Shown: positions 1-6,591, numbered from the stretch's first letter. The stretch is DNA of 9,248 nt from Flavobacteriales bacterium (GCA_027031025.1 JALVEJ010000200.1:1-9248); one strand, 5' to 3'. Notes: generated by a model not told the origin, from the sequence alone. Numbers and translations are program-made.

Positions 1-244
1 TTTCATATTCTTTCCTGTTTTCGCCACTTTTATTTTTTAAAAAATTAAACTGCTGATATTGTGTAAATTAACTATTATATTTTTGATTTTTGGGTGTCCT
101 AGACATGTTTTTTTTAGAAATGAATAATTATTTATTTATTGAGAATCTTATATCACTAGACTTTCCGTAAAAGAGCGGTAAAATGTGGTCATTACCCTCG
201 CCATACGAAGGTTTTCCGTAAATTTCAAGTTTTTCGGACGTTTA

Positions 245-351
245 AAACAATCTGTTGTTCGAGCTAAACCAAAGATTTTATAGAAAGCTTATTTCTCAAT
301 AAATTAGAAGTTTGATTAAGGATATAAAGCACGTGCGAGTTCAGATTGTTT
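245..351. repeat. 10-bp inverted repeat AAACAATCTG / CAGATTGTTT
   Basis: AAACAATCTG at 245-254 and CAGATTGTTT at 342-351 are perfect reverse complements separated by 87 bases. They lie inside the larger inverted-repeat pair. The arms could form the base of an RNA or cruciform structure, or be the ends of a nested repeat unit. No coding sequence is apparent between them. Confidence 0.4.
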
Positions 352-404
352 AGGTAGAAAAACGTAAGAAATTAGGAAAAGTTTCGTAAGGCTAGTCTTT
401 TTTG

Positions 405-433
405 TTACTTTTTTCGACGATGGAAAAAAGTAA
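405..433. repeat. 11-bp perfect hairpin in the intergenic repeat region
   Basis: TTACTTTTTTC (405-415) and GAAAAAAGTAA (423-433) pair perfectly around the 7-base loop GACGATG. The stem is rich in A-T pairs and is not followed by a run of T on either strand, so it does not look like a normal intrinsic terminator. It sits about 80 bp from the terminator hairpin of the acc genes, and is more likely part of the repeat element that fills this region. Confidence 0.45.
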
Positions 434-510
434 TGGTAAAATTTTTTATTATTAGGTGTCCCAGTGGCGAAAACGGGAGTGTCAAATGACACAATTTACA
501 GATATAAAAT

Positions 511-547
511 AATATCCGATATTGAAAGCCAATATCGGATATTTTTT
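511..547. terminator. Intrinsic terminator downstream of accC
   Basis: AATATCCGATATT (511-523) and AATATCGGATATT (531-543) form a perfect 13-bp stem with the 7-base loop GAAAGCC. A run of six T follows on the plus strand (542-547). On the minus strand the stem is followed by the T-rich ATTATTTTATATC. It lies 28 bases beyond the accC stop codon, so it most likely ends the accB-accC transcript. The better U-tract is on the plus strand, so it may act in both directions. Confidence 0.75.
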
Positions 548-574
548 AGATCCTCATTCCTCAATTCCTCGAAG

Positions 575-1948
575 CTACTTAACATTTCTTTCGTACTCTT
601 TAAGATATTTTTCATCCAACTTAAAGTCTTCCATAAATTTAGTGGTATAGTTTCCTGCTATAAAATCAGGGTCATCCATCAATTGTCTATGAAACGGAAT
701 GGTTGTTTTGACGCCTTCAATTACAAATTCGTCCAGTGCGCGTTTCATTTTCTCAATAGCTTCTTCACGGGTTTGGGCAGTAGTGATCAGTTTGGCAATC
801 ATAGAGTCGTAATAGGGTGGAATAACATAACCTTGATAGGCATGCGTGTCAAGACGGACACCATGTCCACCGGGCGCGTGAAAAGTTTTGATAACTCCGG
901 GAGAAGGTCTAAAATCGTTATAAGGATCTTCGGCATTGATACGGCATTCTATGGAATGTAATTTCGGGTAATAATTTTTTCCTAAAATAGGCACGCCGGC
1001 AGCAACTTTTATTTGTTCTCTGATTAAATCGTAGTCAATTACTTGTTCCGTAATGGGATGTTCGACTTGGATACGGGTATTCATTTCCATAAAATAAAAG
1101 TTGCGGTGCTTGTCAACTAGAAATTCGACGGTTCCTACTCCTTCATAGTTAATGCTTTCGGCTGCTTTAACAGCTGCTTCACCCATTTTTTCTCGCAATT
1201 CGTCTGTCATAAAAGGTGAAGGTGTTTCTTCAATCAATTTTTGATGGCGTCTTTGAATGGAGCAGTCACGTTCTGAGAGATGTGCAGCTTTACCGTATTG
1301 ATCACCAATGATTTGTATTTCGATATGACGCGGTTCCTCAATGAGTTTTTCCAGATACATACCGTCGTTCCCAAATGCCGCTTTTGATTCTTGACGGGCA
1401 TCTTCCCAAGCTTTTTTGAGGTCTTCTTTTTTCCAAACGGCACGCATGCCTTTTCCGCCGCCGCCGGCTGTAGCTTTGAGCATCACCGGATAGCCTATTT
1501 CATCGGCAAGGCGTTCGGCTTCTTCGTATGATTCCAACAAGCCTTTTGAACCGGGGACGGTCGGTACACCGGCTGCTATCATGGTTTTTTTTGCAGTTGC
1601 TTTATCGCCCATCCGGTTAATCATTTCGGGTGTCGGACCAATAAATTTTAAATTATGGTCTTCACAGAGTTTGGCAAATTTGGCATTTTCGGCTAAAAAT
1701 CCATATCCGGGATGAATGGCATCTGCATTCGTAATTTCGGCAGCTGCAATAATACTGGGAATATTCAGATATGATTCGTTACTGGCTGGTGGTCCTATTT
1801 TGACAGCTTCATCGGCAAATCTAACATGTAAACTGTTTTCATCGGCTGTTGAATACACAGCGACTGTTTTTATACCCATTTCTTTACAAGTGCGGATAAT
1901 ACGCAGGGCAATTTCGCCACGATTGGCAATTAAGATTTTATTAAACAT
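575..1948 (-). CDS. accC: Acetyl-CoA carboxylase, biotin carboxylase subunit AccC
   Basis: A 457-residue biotin carboxylase, close to the usual length of about 450. The enzyme uses ATP and bicarbonate to carboxylate the biotin carried on AccB, the first half-reaction of acetyl-CoA carboxylase in cytoplasmic fatty-acid synthesis. Visible motifs are the N-terminal fold start KILIANRGEIA, HPGYGFLAEN (79-88), the ATP-grasp glycine loop GGGGKGMR (162-169), RDCSIQRRHQK (227-237), and the metal and catalytic segment EMNTRIQVEHP (288-298) with Glu288, Asn290 and Arg292. Glu275 fits the second metal ligand. The ATG lies 18 bases after the accB stop, so the two genes are surely cotranscribed. The frame is intact. 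Pyruvate or propionyl-CoA carboxylase subunits share this fold, but the length and the accB neighbour favour AccC. Confidence 0.96.
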   Translation of the reverse strand: MFNKILIANRGEIALRIIRTCKEMGIKTVAVYSTADENSLHVRFADEAVKIGPPASNESYLNIPSIIAAAEITNADAIHPGYGFLAENAKFAKLCEDHNLKFIGPTPEMINRMGDKATAKKTMIAAGVPTVPGSKGLLESYEEAERLADEIGYPVMLKATAGGGGKGMRAVWKKEDLKKAWEDARQESKAAFGNDGMYLEKLIEEPRHIEIQIIGDQYGKAAHLSERDCSIQRRHQKLIEETPSPFMTDELREKMGEAAVKAAESINYEGVGTVEFLVDKHRNFYFMEMNTRIQVEHPITEQVIDYDLIREQIKVAAGVPILGKNYYPKLHSIECRINAEDPYNDFRPSPGVIKTFHAPGGHGVRLDTHAYQGYVIPPYYDSMIAKLITTAQTREEAIEKMKRALDEFVIEGVKTTIPFHRQLMDDPDFIAGNYTTKFMEDFKLDEKYLKEYERNVK

Positions 1949-1966
1949 ACAAATCGGTTTTAGTTA

Positions 1967-2455
1967 CTACATAGGCTCTACTAAAAATAAAGGTTGGTCA
2001 AACTCTACGGGCGTAGCGTCGTCAACCAATATTTTTACTATTTTACCGGAAACTTCCGACTCAATTTCATTGAAAAGTTTCATCGCTTCAATAATACACA
2101 CAATATCACCTTCCTTAATGACATCACCGACCTCAACATAAGGTGGTTTGTCGGGTGAAGGTCTGCGGTAAAAGGTTCCGATAATGGGCGCTTTAATAGT
2201 AATGTATTTAGATTCGTCTGTTTCTTTTTTAGCAGATTCGTCTGTTGCAGCAGCGGGTGGTGGTGTTACCGGAGCCACAGCAGGCGGCACACTGGCCGGT
2301 ATAGCAGTTACGGTGGTTGCAACAGGAGGCGCCGGGGTGACATACTCCGGTTTGTTCTTAATGGTTAATTTGAAATCTTTGTTCTCGATTTTTACTTCAC
2401 TGACACCGGATTTGGCGACAAATTTTATGAGATTTTGTACTTCTTTAATGTCCAT
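1967..2455 (-). CDS. accB: Biotin carboxyl carrier protein AccB (BCCP)
   Basis: A 162-residue carrier protein that shuttles carboxybiotin between biotin carboxylase and the carboxyltransferase of acetyl-CoA carboxylase. The N-terminal part (about 1-35, MDIKEVQNLIKF onward) matches the BCCP dimerisation region. Residues about 37-72 are a flexible linker rich in Pro, Ala, Val and Thr. The C-terminal biotinyl domain (about 84-162) has the biotinylation motif EAMKL with the acceptor Lys126, followed by NEIESEVSGKI. It is the first gene of the accB-accC pair. A hairpin terminator separates it from rpmF upstream, so it probably has its own promoter in 2456-2546. The carboxyltransferase genes accA and accD are not in the window. 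Confidence 0.96.
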   Translation of the reverse strand: MDIKEVQNLIKFVAKSGVSEVKIENKDFKLTIKNKPEYVTPAPPVATTVTAIPASVPPAVAPVTPPPAAATDESAKKETDESKYITIKAPIIGTFYRRPSPDKPPYVEVGDVIKEGDIVCIIEAMKLFNEIESEVSGKIVKILVDDATPVEFDQPLFLVEPM

Positions 2456-2494
2456 ATTAAATAATTTTAGTTAGTTATTTGTTTGTTTTAGTGA

Positions 2495-2502
2495 GCAAAA
2501 TA
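2495..2502 (-). promoter_or_regulatory. Possible -7 element for accB-accC
   Basis: On the minus strand TATTTTGC lies about 40 bases before the accB ATG. It resembles the Bacteroidota -7 consensus TAnnTTTG but is one base short, and no convincing TTG is seen at the -33 position. It is proposed mainly because the strong terminator at 2547-2581 implies that accB needs a promoter in this gap. Confidence 0.3.
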
Positions 2503-2546
2503 GAAAAAAAATAAATAAAAAATGCTGTTTTTTGTCTAAAAATATA

Positions 2547-2581
2547 AAAAACGCCATTTTTTGAAATAAAATGGCGTTTTT
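2547..2581. terminator. Strong bidirectional hairpin terminator between rpmF and accB
   Basis: AAAAACGCCATTTT (2547-2560) and AAAATGGCGTTTTT (2568-2581) pair perfectly over 14 bp with the loop TTGAAAT. Because the stem begins with A and ends with T, both strands show a U-tract, so it can terminate in either direction. It starts 20 bases past the rpmF stop codon and is the natural end of the DUF177-rpmF transcript. It implies that accB-accC are expressed largely separately. Confidence 0.85.
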
Positions 2582-2600
2582 AACACTTTTTTTGAGATTT

Positions 2601-2795
2601 TTATGCTTCTTCTTGCTCAGGATCGATTAGAAGTTTTCCTTTATAATATAATTTTCCTTCGTGCCAGTGTGCTCTGTGATATAAGTGTGCTTCACCGGTT
2701 GTAGGATCAATTGCTATTTGAGGCATATCAATTTTGTAATGTGTTCTTCTTTTACGACCTCTTTGTTTGGATATTTTTCTCTTAGGATGTGCCAT
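2601..2795 (-). CDS. rpmF: 50S ribosomal protein L32
   Basis: A 64-residue, very basic protein with the L32 N-terminus MAHPKRKISKQRGRKRRTHYK. L32 is a small protein of the large ribosomal subunit near the peptidyl-transferase region. There is no cysteine, so this is the zinc-independent form; other bacteria carry a CxxC zinc ribbon at the C-terminal half. The C-terminus is acidic (DPEQEEA). The ATG lies only 2 bases after the stop of the DUF177 gene, the usual tight pairing of yceD and rpmF, so translation is probably coupled. The transcript ends at the hairpin just downstream. Confidence 0.97.
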   Translation of the reverse strand: MAHPKRKISKQRGRKRRTHYKIDMPQIAIDPTTGEAHLYHRAHWHEGKLYYKGKLLIDPEQEEA

Positions 2796-2797
2796 CG

Positions 2798-3355
2798 TTA
2801 TTGTTTTTTATCTGTTAATATTTTTTTTAATGCCGCCCAGCGCGGGTCTATATGTTCTTTGTTATTATCTTTATTTACAGCTGTTTCATTATCATTATAG
2901 TTGATAATATATTTTGCGTTTTCGGCTGTTTTTTTACCGGAAGCAATGTCCGGATGAATCCGTTTGTTGGGTATACTTAAAATGACCGATTCGTATATTT
3001 GTTGTGCAATGTTAAACAAGTGCGAATGGTATGGAATTAAGATTAAATCGTCACGGTCATCATTAAAAGTGTCACTAAATTTGACAATAAAATCTAAATT
3101 ACCTTCAAGCTCTTGGTCAAACATTTCACCACTGATATCACAAGGCACTTGAACGGTACCTTTGTTGTGAATATTAAACTCTAAAAGCTGATCGCTCTTG
3201 TTAAAATCTATCACTATGTCAATATCACATTGGTCAAATTCATCGTTGTCAAACAGCTTAAAAAATTCTTGGTCTAAATGAAACCGGTATTGGTGTTTGC
3301 CGTTTTTCAGACCACTAAATTTTATATCATACGATTTCAATGCCTTCATCTTCAT
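2798..3355 (-). CDS. DUF177 / YceD family protein upstream of rpmF
   Basis: A 185-residue soluble acidic protein with no signal peptide or membrane segment. The mid-region GTVQVPCDISGE (67-78) and the C-terminal DPRWAALKKIL (170-180) fit the DUF177 (YceD) family as found in Bacteroidota, which is nearly always directly upstream of rpmF. YceD-type proteins have been linked to 23S rRNA metabolism and large-subunit assembly; the exact role in this lineage is not established. Only one cysteine (Cys72) is present in the central region. Two in-frame starts are possible, ATG at 3355 and ATG at 3349; the first follows a good -7 element by 13 bases and is kept. There is a 73-base gap to the acylphosphatase gene. 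Confidence 0.88.
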   Translation of the reverse strand: MKMKALKSYDIKFSGLKNGKHQYRFHLDQEFFKLFDNDEFDQCDIDIVIDFNKSDQLLEFNIHNKGTVQVPCDISGEMFDQELEGNLDFIVKFSDTFNDDRDDLILIPYHSHLFNIAQQIYESVILSIPNKRIHPDIASGKKTAENAKYIINYNDNETAVNKDNNKEHIDPRWAALKKILTDKKQ

Positions 3356-3368
3356 GATTTTCAGCTTG

Positions 3369-3376
3369 CAAAATTA
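3369..3376 (-). promoter_or_regulatory. -7 promoter element for DUF177-rpmF
   Basis: On the minus strand TAATTTTG (followed by C) matches the Bacteroidota TAnnTTTG consensus exactly. It lies 13 bases before the DUF177 ATG, predicting a very short leader. No clear TTG is present at the expected -33 distance, so only the proximal half is well supported. Confidence 0.55.
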
Positions 3377-3428
3377 CAAATATTTTTGGGAATATGAAAT
3401 TATTTGATAGGTAATTTTTTTTTTGAAG

Positions 3429-3710
3429 TTACCGTTGAATCTCGAAACCTTCAAAATTTTGACAAGGTCCTTCTCTTAAAATTTTAACTTTTTCAACTTT
3501 TGAAAGCGGTGAGCCTTGGTAAAGCCATTGAATAAATTCTTTGAGTTTATCTTCTTGATCGCTTTCCACTTCAATATACACACTGCCGTCGGGTTCGTTG
3601 CGCACAAAACCGTATAAATTTAAAGATTGCGCTTTGTCGTTAGTGTATTTGCGAAACCAAACGCCTTGTACTTTGCCTTCAACTTTAATTTTATAATGTT
3701 TACAAGTCAT
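3429..3710 (-). CDS. acyP: Acylphosphatase
   Basis: A 93-residue acylphosphatase, the standard length for the family. It hydrolyses the carboxyl-phosphate bond of small acyl phosphates such as acetyl phosphate and carbamoyl phosphate in the cytoplasm. The signature GKVQGVWFR carries the catalytic phosphate-binding Arg20, and GFVRNEPDG contains the catalytic Asn38. The frame stays open to a TTG at 3728, which would add six residues, but that TTG lies inside a perfect -7 promoter element. The ATG at 3710 is therefore chosen, giving the normal N-terminus MTCKHYKIKV. The gene is 58 bases downstream of the response regulator on the same strand. No terminator separates them, so some read-through is possible. 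Confidence 0.94.
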   Translation of the reverse strand: MTCKHYKIKVEGKVQGVWFRKYTNDKAQSLNLYGFVRNEPDGSVYIEVESDQEDKLKEFIQWLYQGSPLSKVEKVKILREGPCQNFEGFEIQR

Positions 3711-3725
3711 ACAGCTGATTTTTTG

Positions 3726-3733
3726 CAAAGATA
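3726..3733 (-). promoter_or_regulatory. -7 promoter element for acylphosphatase
   Basis: The minus strand reads TATCTTTG followed by C, an exact match to TAnnTTTG, 15 bases before the chosen ATG. A start of transcription some 5-7 bases further on gives a leader of about 10 bases. It decides against the upstream TTG start, which overlaps this element. The -33 region is not well conserved. Confidence 0.55.
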
Positions 3734-3768
3734 AAATTTTACATTCTTAACTTGAATAGAAATAATCA

Positions 3769-4512
3769 TTATAATCCCAACCAGTTTTTAAAATTCTTTA
3801 CGCGTTCACGAGCCACAATAACATCTGTTTGGGCATTGGGTTGTAAGATGATTTTGAGCCGGCTATTGGTATATTGCACTATGTCTTTTATGGCTTTTGA
3901 TGACAAAATAAATTGCCGGTTGATGCGGAAAAAATCTTCCGGATTGAGTTGTTTTTCTACTTTTTCGAGTGATTGGTCATACATAAATTCTTCACCGGAA
4001 TCGGTTACCAGCCATGTGGTTTTGTCTTGGCTGTAAAAATAAGCAATTTCTTCTACGGGAATGCTTTGTAAATGGGCGCCATATTGTACCCCAAAGCGTT
4101 TTTTATAAGTCTTATCATTTTTTAGACTTGATATAAGTTGTTGAATGTCAACCTTTTTGTTTTTGTTATTATAATATTTATTCAAGGCAAAATGCAAGTC
4201 ATCTTGCTTGATAGGTTTGAGTAGATAATCTATACTGTTGAGTTTAAAAGCCCTGATAGCATATTGGTCATAAGCCGTTGTAAAAATAATGGCACTTTGT
4301 ACAGGAACTTGTTCGAAAATGTCAAATGAAGTCCCATCCGATAGTTGAATATCGGCAAAAATCAAATCCGGTGGTGAATGCTGTTTAAACCAAGCTACGG
4401 CTTCCGCTACACTATGTAACATGGTGCTGACCAAAATGTTTTCTTTGGCAAGCATCCGTTGCAAGCGGCGGGCGGCTGGTTTTTCGTCTTCTATAATGAC
4501 AACTCGGTTCAT
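3769..4512 (-). CDS. LytTR-family response regulator
   Basis: A 247-residue response regulator with an N-terminal receiver domain (about 3-118) and a C-terminal LytTR DNA-binding domain (about 140-247). Receiver residues are all visible: the acidic pair Glu8-Asp9, phospho-acceptor Asp54 in DLIFADIQL, Thr79 in FTTAYD, and Lys99-Pro100. The second half shows LytTR hallmarks such as VEEIAYFYSQDKTTWL, FFRINRQFILS and the C-terminal VARERVKNFKNWL. It should bind DNA as the output of the kinase encoded two genes upstream. The frame is open to a TTG at 4527, but the ATG at 4512 gives the normal start MNRVVIIEDE and is used here. It follows the methyltransferase gene by 21 bases and ends the four-gene operon. 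Target genes cannot be read from the sequence. Confidence 0.93.
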   Translation of the reverse strand: MNRVVIIEDEKPAARRLQRMLAKENILVSTMLHSVAEAVAWFKQHSPPDLIFADIQLSDGTSFDIFEQVPVQSAIIFTTAYDQYAIRAFKLNSIDYLLKPIKQDDLHFALNKYYNNKNKKVDIQQLISSLKNDKTYKKRFGVQYGAHLQSIPVEEIAYFYSQDKTTWLVTDSGEEFMYDQSLEKVEKQLNPEDFFRINRQFILSSKAIKDIVQYTNSRLKIILQPNAQTDVIVARERVKNFKNWLGL

Positions 4513-4533
4513 AAGGGCTTTTAACAAAGATAA

Positions 4534-5088
4534 TTATTTTATCGGGAATAATTTAGGTGTTGTTTTTTTGTATTTGATATATTTTTGCCCGAAAATTTTT
4601 TCTAATAATTGTTCTTCAACATAAATGCGGTAGTAGATTGAAATGCTAAAAGCCGTGACCAGAATCAACAACGACACAAAACTGTTCATTGCCAAGCCCA
4701 ATCCGAATGCAAAAATCCAAAGTCCCAAATAGGCAGGGTGACGCACAAATTTGTATAGTTTTCCGGTGATAAGCTGATGTTTGTCAACAATACTGACATT
4801 AACGGTAAATTGTTGTTGAAGTTGATAAATAGCGAACCAACGTAATATAAGACCCGATATGGCAATTAAGCCGCCGGTAATCCCAATAATCTTTTCGCGC
4901 TTATGCCAAGTTTCATAATATGCTGTTATAAAAGCGAAAGTAATGCTTATAGGGATAATAATCCAAAAAAACAAAAGAGAATAGCGGTCTTTTTTGATGC
5001 TCTTTTTTGTTTTGAAATTGTATTTGCGAATGGCAATTAACAATTCGGAACACAAGAAAACAAGCGATAAGTATATCAGAAATTTCAT
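4534..5088 (-). CDS. PEMT/ICMT-type integral membrane methyltransferase
   Basis: A 184-residue membrane protein with about four hydrophobic segments (roughly 1-20, 38-58, 68-88 and 122-150). The C-terminal half carries the signature of the isoprenylcysteine carboxyl methyltransferase / phospholipid methyltransferase superfamily: GKLYKFVRHPAYLG (109-122) and the EEQLLEKIFGQKYIKY region (158-173) ending in TPKLFP. These segments bind S-adenosylmethionine and the substrate headgroup in known members. Bacterial members act on varied lipids or small molecules, so the substrate here is unknown. The gene lies 51 bases after the sensor kinase and 21 bases before the response regulator on the same strand. 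That places it inside the two-component operon, suggesting a membrane role under its control. Confidence 0.8.
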   Translation of the reverse strand: MKFLIYLSLVFLCSELLIAIRKYNFKTKKSIKKDRYSLLFFWIIIPISITFAFITAYYETWHKREKIIGITGGLIAISGLILRWFAIYQLQQQFTVNVSIVDKHQLITGKLYKFVRHPAYLGLWIFAFGLGLAMNSFVSLLILVTAFSISIYYRIYVEEQLLEKIFGQKYIKYKKTTPKLFPIK

Positions 5089-5139
5089 AAGAATTTTTTA
5101 TTGAGTTTTGTGAATATGGTTTAATTTTCTTTCAGTCTT

Positions 5140-6138
5140 TTATGCTTTCAGGATTGGCAATTCTATTCTATAAACCTGTTTGTCTTGAATGCTTTTTACT
5201 TGTTTTTCAGTTAATAAATCATAACGTTTTTGTATATTTTTTAAACCGATGCCTGTTGTACCGGCTGGTTGTTTTGGCTGGTAATTATTCCAAACAATCA
5301 ATTTATCCGGTTGCGTTTCAATATGAATATTTAAGGGGTTTTCAGCCGAAATCTTATTGTGTTTTATGGCGTTTTCCAAAAGCAATTGTAATGATAATGG
5401 TGGTATTTGCGCCTCGGGGTTAATTTGTTTTGGAAGTGTATAGTTCAGCCCGTCTTCAAAACGCATTTTGAGTAAATCGAGATAATTTTCGGCAAAAGTA
5501 ATTTCGTCTTTTAAAGGAACGAGGTTTTTGTCTTTTTGTGCCAAAACATATTGATAAATATCGGACAATTTCAGGGTAAATTCTTCCGCCTTATCAGGGT
5601 TTTCGCCGATGAGTGATGCCAAAACATTCAAATTGTTAAACAAAAAATGCGGGTCGAGTTGGGCTTTCAGGCTTTCAAACTTGATACGTTCGTTTTGGGT
5701 TTTCAGTTGTTCGGCTTTGAGTTGGGCTTCGCGTATTTTTTTAAAGGAATATTTGGTGATGATAAACAATGCGATGACTAAGGCAAATAAAACGACCATT
5801 GTATATTCCAGCGGATTGATATGTTGGATAAAATATTGGAAACTTTGTCCGAAAATAAAGACTTTAAAAAATAGATTAAGCAAAAAGTAGATGAAAGCAT
5901 TGAGCGGAATAACCCCTAATATACTGATGAATAAGGTTTTTTCCGGATTGTTATCCCAATTTAAAAATTTATCTATCATGTTGAAATACAACATGTTCCC
6001 CAAGCTAAAAACCAAAGAATAAATAAAAAAGTAAGGTAAATTTTTCCACACAGCGTAGGATGCGCCTGCTATTAAATTAATGATAAATATGAGGCTGGCA
6101 GCTATAAACGTCGTAATAAGAATTTTTTTTGCTTTCAT
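5140..6138 (-). CDS. LytS/YehU-like sensor histidine kinase (His_kinase family)
   Basis: A 332-residue membrane kinase. Four hydrophobic segments (about 5-30, 34-55, 68-97, 111-130) are joined by short loops, so there is no large extracytoplasmic sensor domain; the signal may be sensed in or at the membrane. A charged, probably coiled-coil linker (about 131-160) leads to the phospho-acceptor motif LKAQLDPHFLFNNLNVL with His164. ATP-binding motifs follow: the N-box LLLENAIKHN with Asn256 and the glycine-rich GTTGIGLKNIQKRY (293-306). This is the atypical kinase family that pairs with LytTR regulators, and such a regulator lies two genes downstream. The gene begins 24 bases after the DUF2141 gene and they are probably cotranscribed. 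The signal is unknown. Confidence 0.93.
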   Translation of the reverse strand: MKAKKILITTFIAASLIFIINLIAGASYAVWKNLPYFFIYSLVFSLGNMLYFNMIDKFLNWDNNPEKTLFISILGVIPLNAFIYFLLNLFFKVFIFGQSFQYFIQHINPLEYTMVVLFALVIALFIITKYSFKKIREAQLKAEQLKTQNERIKFESLKAQLDPHFLFNNLNVLASLIGENPDKAEEFTLKLSDIYQYVLAQKDKNLVPLKDEITFAENYLDLLKMRFEDGLNYTLPKQINPEAQIPPLSLQLLLENAIKHNKISAENPLNIHIETQPDKLIVWNNYQPKQPAGTTGIGLKNIQKRYDLLTEKQVKSIQDKQVYRIELPILKA

Positions 6139-6162
6139 GATTTTTATTTAAGTTTAAAGTTA

Positions 6163-6591
6163 TTAAAATAATTTGATTTCCAATTGTAAATTTTGTTTTA
6201 GTTCAAACTTGGCGTCTTCCCAAGTCGGTGGTCCCATACGCATTTTATTGTTAGACAATCCCCAGGGTTCGTCGGGTATGTAGTTGTTAAAATCTAAACG
6301 GTGATTACCATTCAGATCTTGAAAACACAATATGGCATAGGTGCCTTCCGGTAAATCTTGAATGTTTAATCCGGGTTTTTGAGAAGGTAAAACCGTATAT
6401 TTTTTAAAAGGTTTTTTGTTGTTAAAATCTTTTTCCGATCGGTATAGCGCTACATAAATAGGCTTGTCGGTTTTTTGAATATTGTTAAATTTGATTGCCA
6501 AATTGAACGTTTGTTCGGTAGCGGTTTGTGGCATGTCAAAATGCAAGAAGTAGCCGAAAGCGACTAAAATAATAGTAAGTAAATCTTTCAT
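6163..6591 (-). CDS. DUF2141 family exported protein
   Basis: A 142-residue protein with a hydrophobic N-terminus (about 4-18) that looks like a signal peptide, with possible cleavage near Thr23-Ala24, so it is probably periplasmic or on the outer envelope. The core matches the DUF2141 family: YVALYRSEKDF, LPEGTYAILCFQD (80-92), an acidic DLNGNHRLD stretch (92-100) that could bind a cation, then PDEPWGLSNN (106-115). The family is common in Bacteroidota and has no established function. The gene is first in a run of four same-strand genes with the kinase, methyltransferase and response regulator, and a good promoter precedes it. It may be an accessory to signal sensing or a target of the system; neither is shown by the sequence. 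Confidence 0.85.
   Translation of the reverse strand: MKDLLTIILVAFGYFLHFDMPQTATEQTFNLAIKFNNIQKTDKPIYVALYRSEKDFNNKKPFKKYTVLPSQKPGLNIQDLPEGTYAILCFQDLNGNHRLDFNNYIPDEPWGLSNNKMRMGPPTWEDAKFELKQNLQLEIKLF

Larger units (their letters stand above)
14..477. repeat. Inverted repeat pair bounding a 464-bp gene-free segment
   Basis: CCTGTTTTCGCCACT at 14-28 is matched by AGTGGCGAAAACGGG at 463-477, its reverse complement at 14 of 15 positions with a 12-base perfect core. The two arms lie 434 bp apart with no gene between them, which is the layout of terminal inverted repeats of a small non-autonomous element. No target-site duplication is visible next to the arms, and no transposase lies inside. An alternative is two unrelated copies of a short dispersed repeat in opposite orientation. 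Confidence 0.45.
1..574. other. Gene-free, repeat-rich intergenic region downstream of accC
   Basis: No reading frame here looks like a complete gene. The stretch holds a near-perfect 15-base inverted repeat at its edges (14-28 and 463-477), a 10-base inverted repeat (245-254 and 342-351), an 11-bp perfect hairpin (405-433), a short palindrome GTGTCA-AA-TGACAC (479-492), and the terminator hairpin at 511-547. TTTCCGTAAA occurs twice in direct orientation (162-171, 213-222), and GGTGTCCYAG occurs twice (93-102, 455-464). This density of repeats contrasts with the compact gene order to the right. It suggests a decayed or non-autonomous mobile element, or a family of dispersed intergenic repeats; that is inference. 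A minus-strand gene could begin at the very left edge (ATG at 6-4, preceded by GGAAAG), but too little is visible to call it. Confidence 0.6.

Noticed and set aside
1..6. Possible start of a minus-strand gene running off the left edge (ATG at 6-4 after GGAAAG)
   Set aside because: Only two codons are visible and no convincing promoter precedes it.
128..241. 37-codon open stretch on the minus strand with a protein-like composition (contains EGNDHILPLFYGK)
   Set aside because: It has no start codon, is closed by stops on both sides and lies inside the repeat-rich region. It may be a fossil of an old gene or chance, and cannot be called a gene.
464..961. 165-codon plus-strand frame over the accC 3' end
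   Set aside because: Beyond 575 it is the antisense of accC, a clear real gene. It starts at GTG in the repeat edge and runs through the terminator hairpin.
2184..2474. Ala/Gly/Val-rich plus-strand frame opposite accB
   Set aside because: It is the mirror of the Pro/Ala/Thr-rich BCCP linker; the low-complexity composition comes from that linker and is not an independent gene.
3377..3406. Short inverted repeat CAAATA/TATTTG between acyP and the DUF177 gene
   Set aside because: Arms of only six AT-rich bases with an 18-base loop are expected by chance in such sequence, and no T-run follows.
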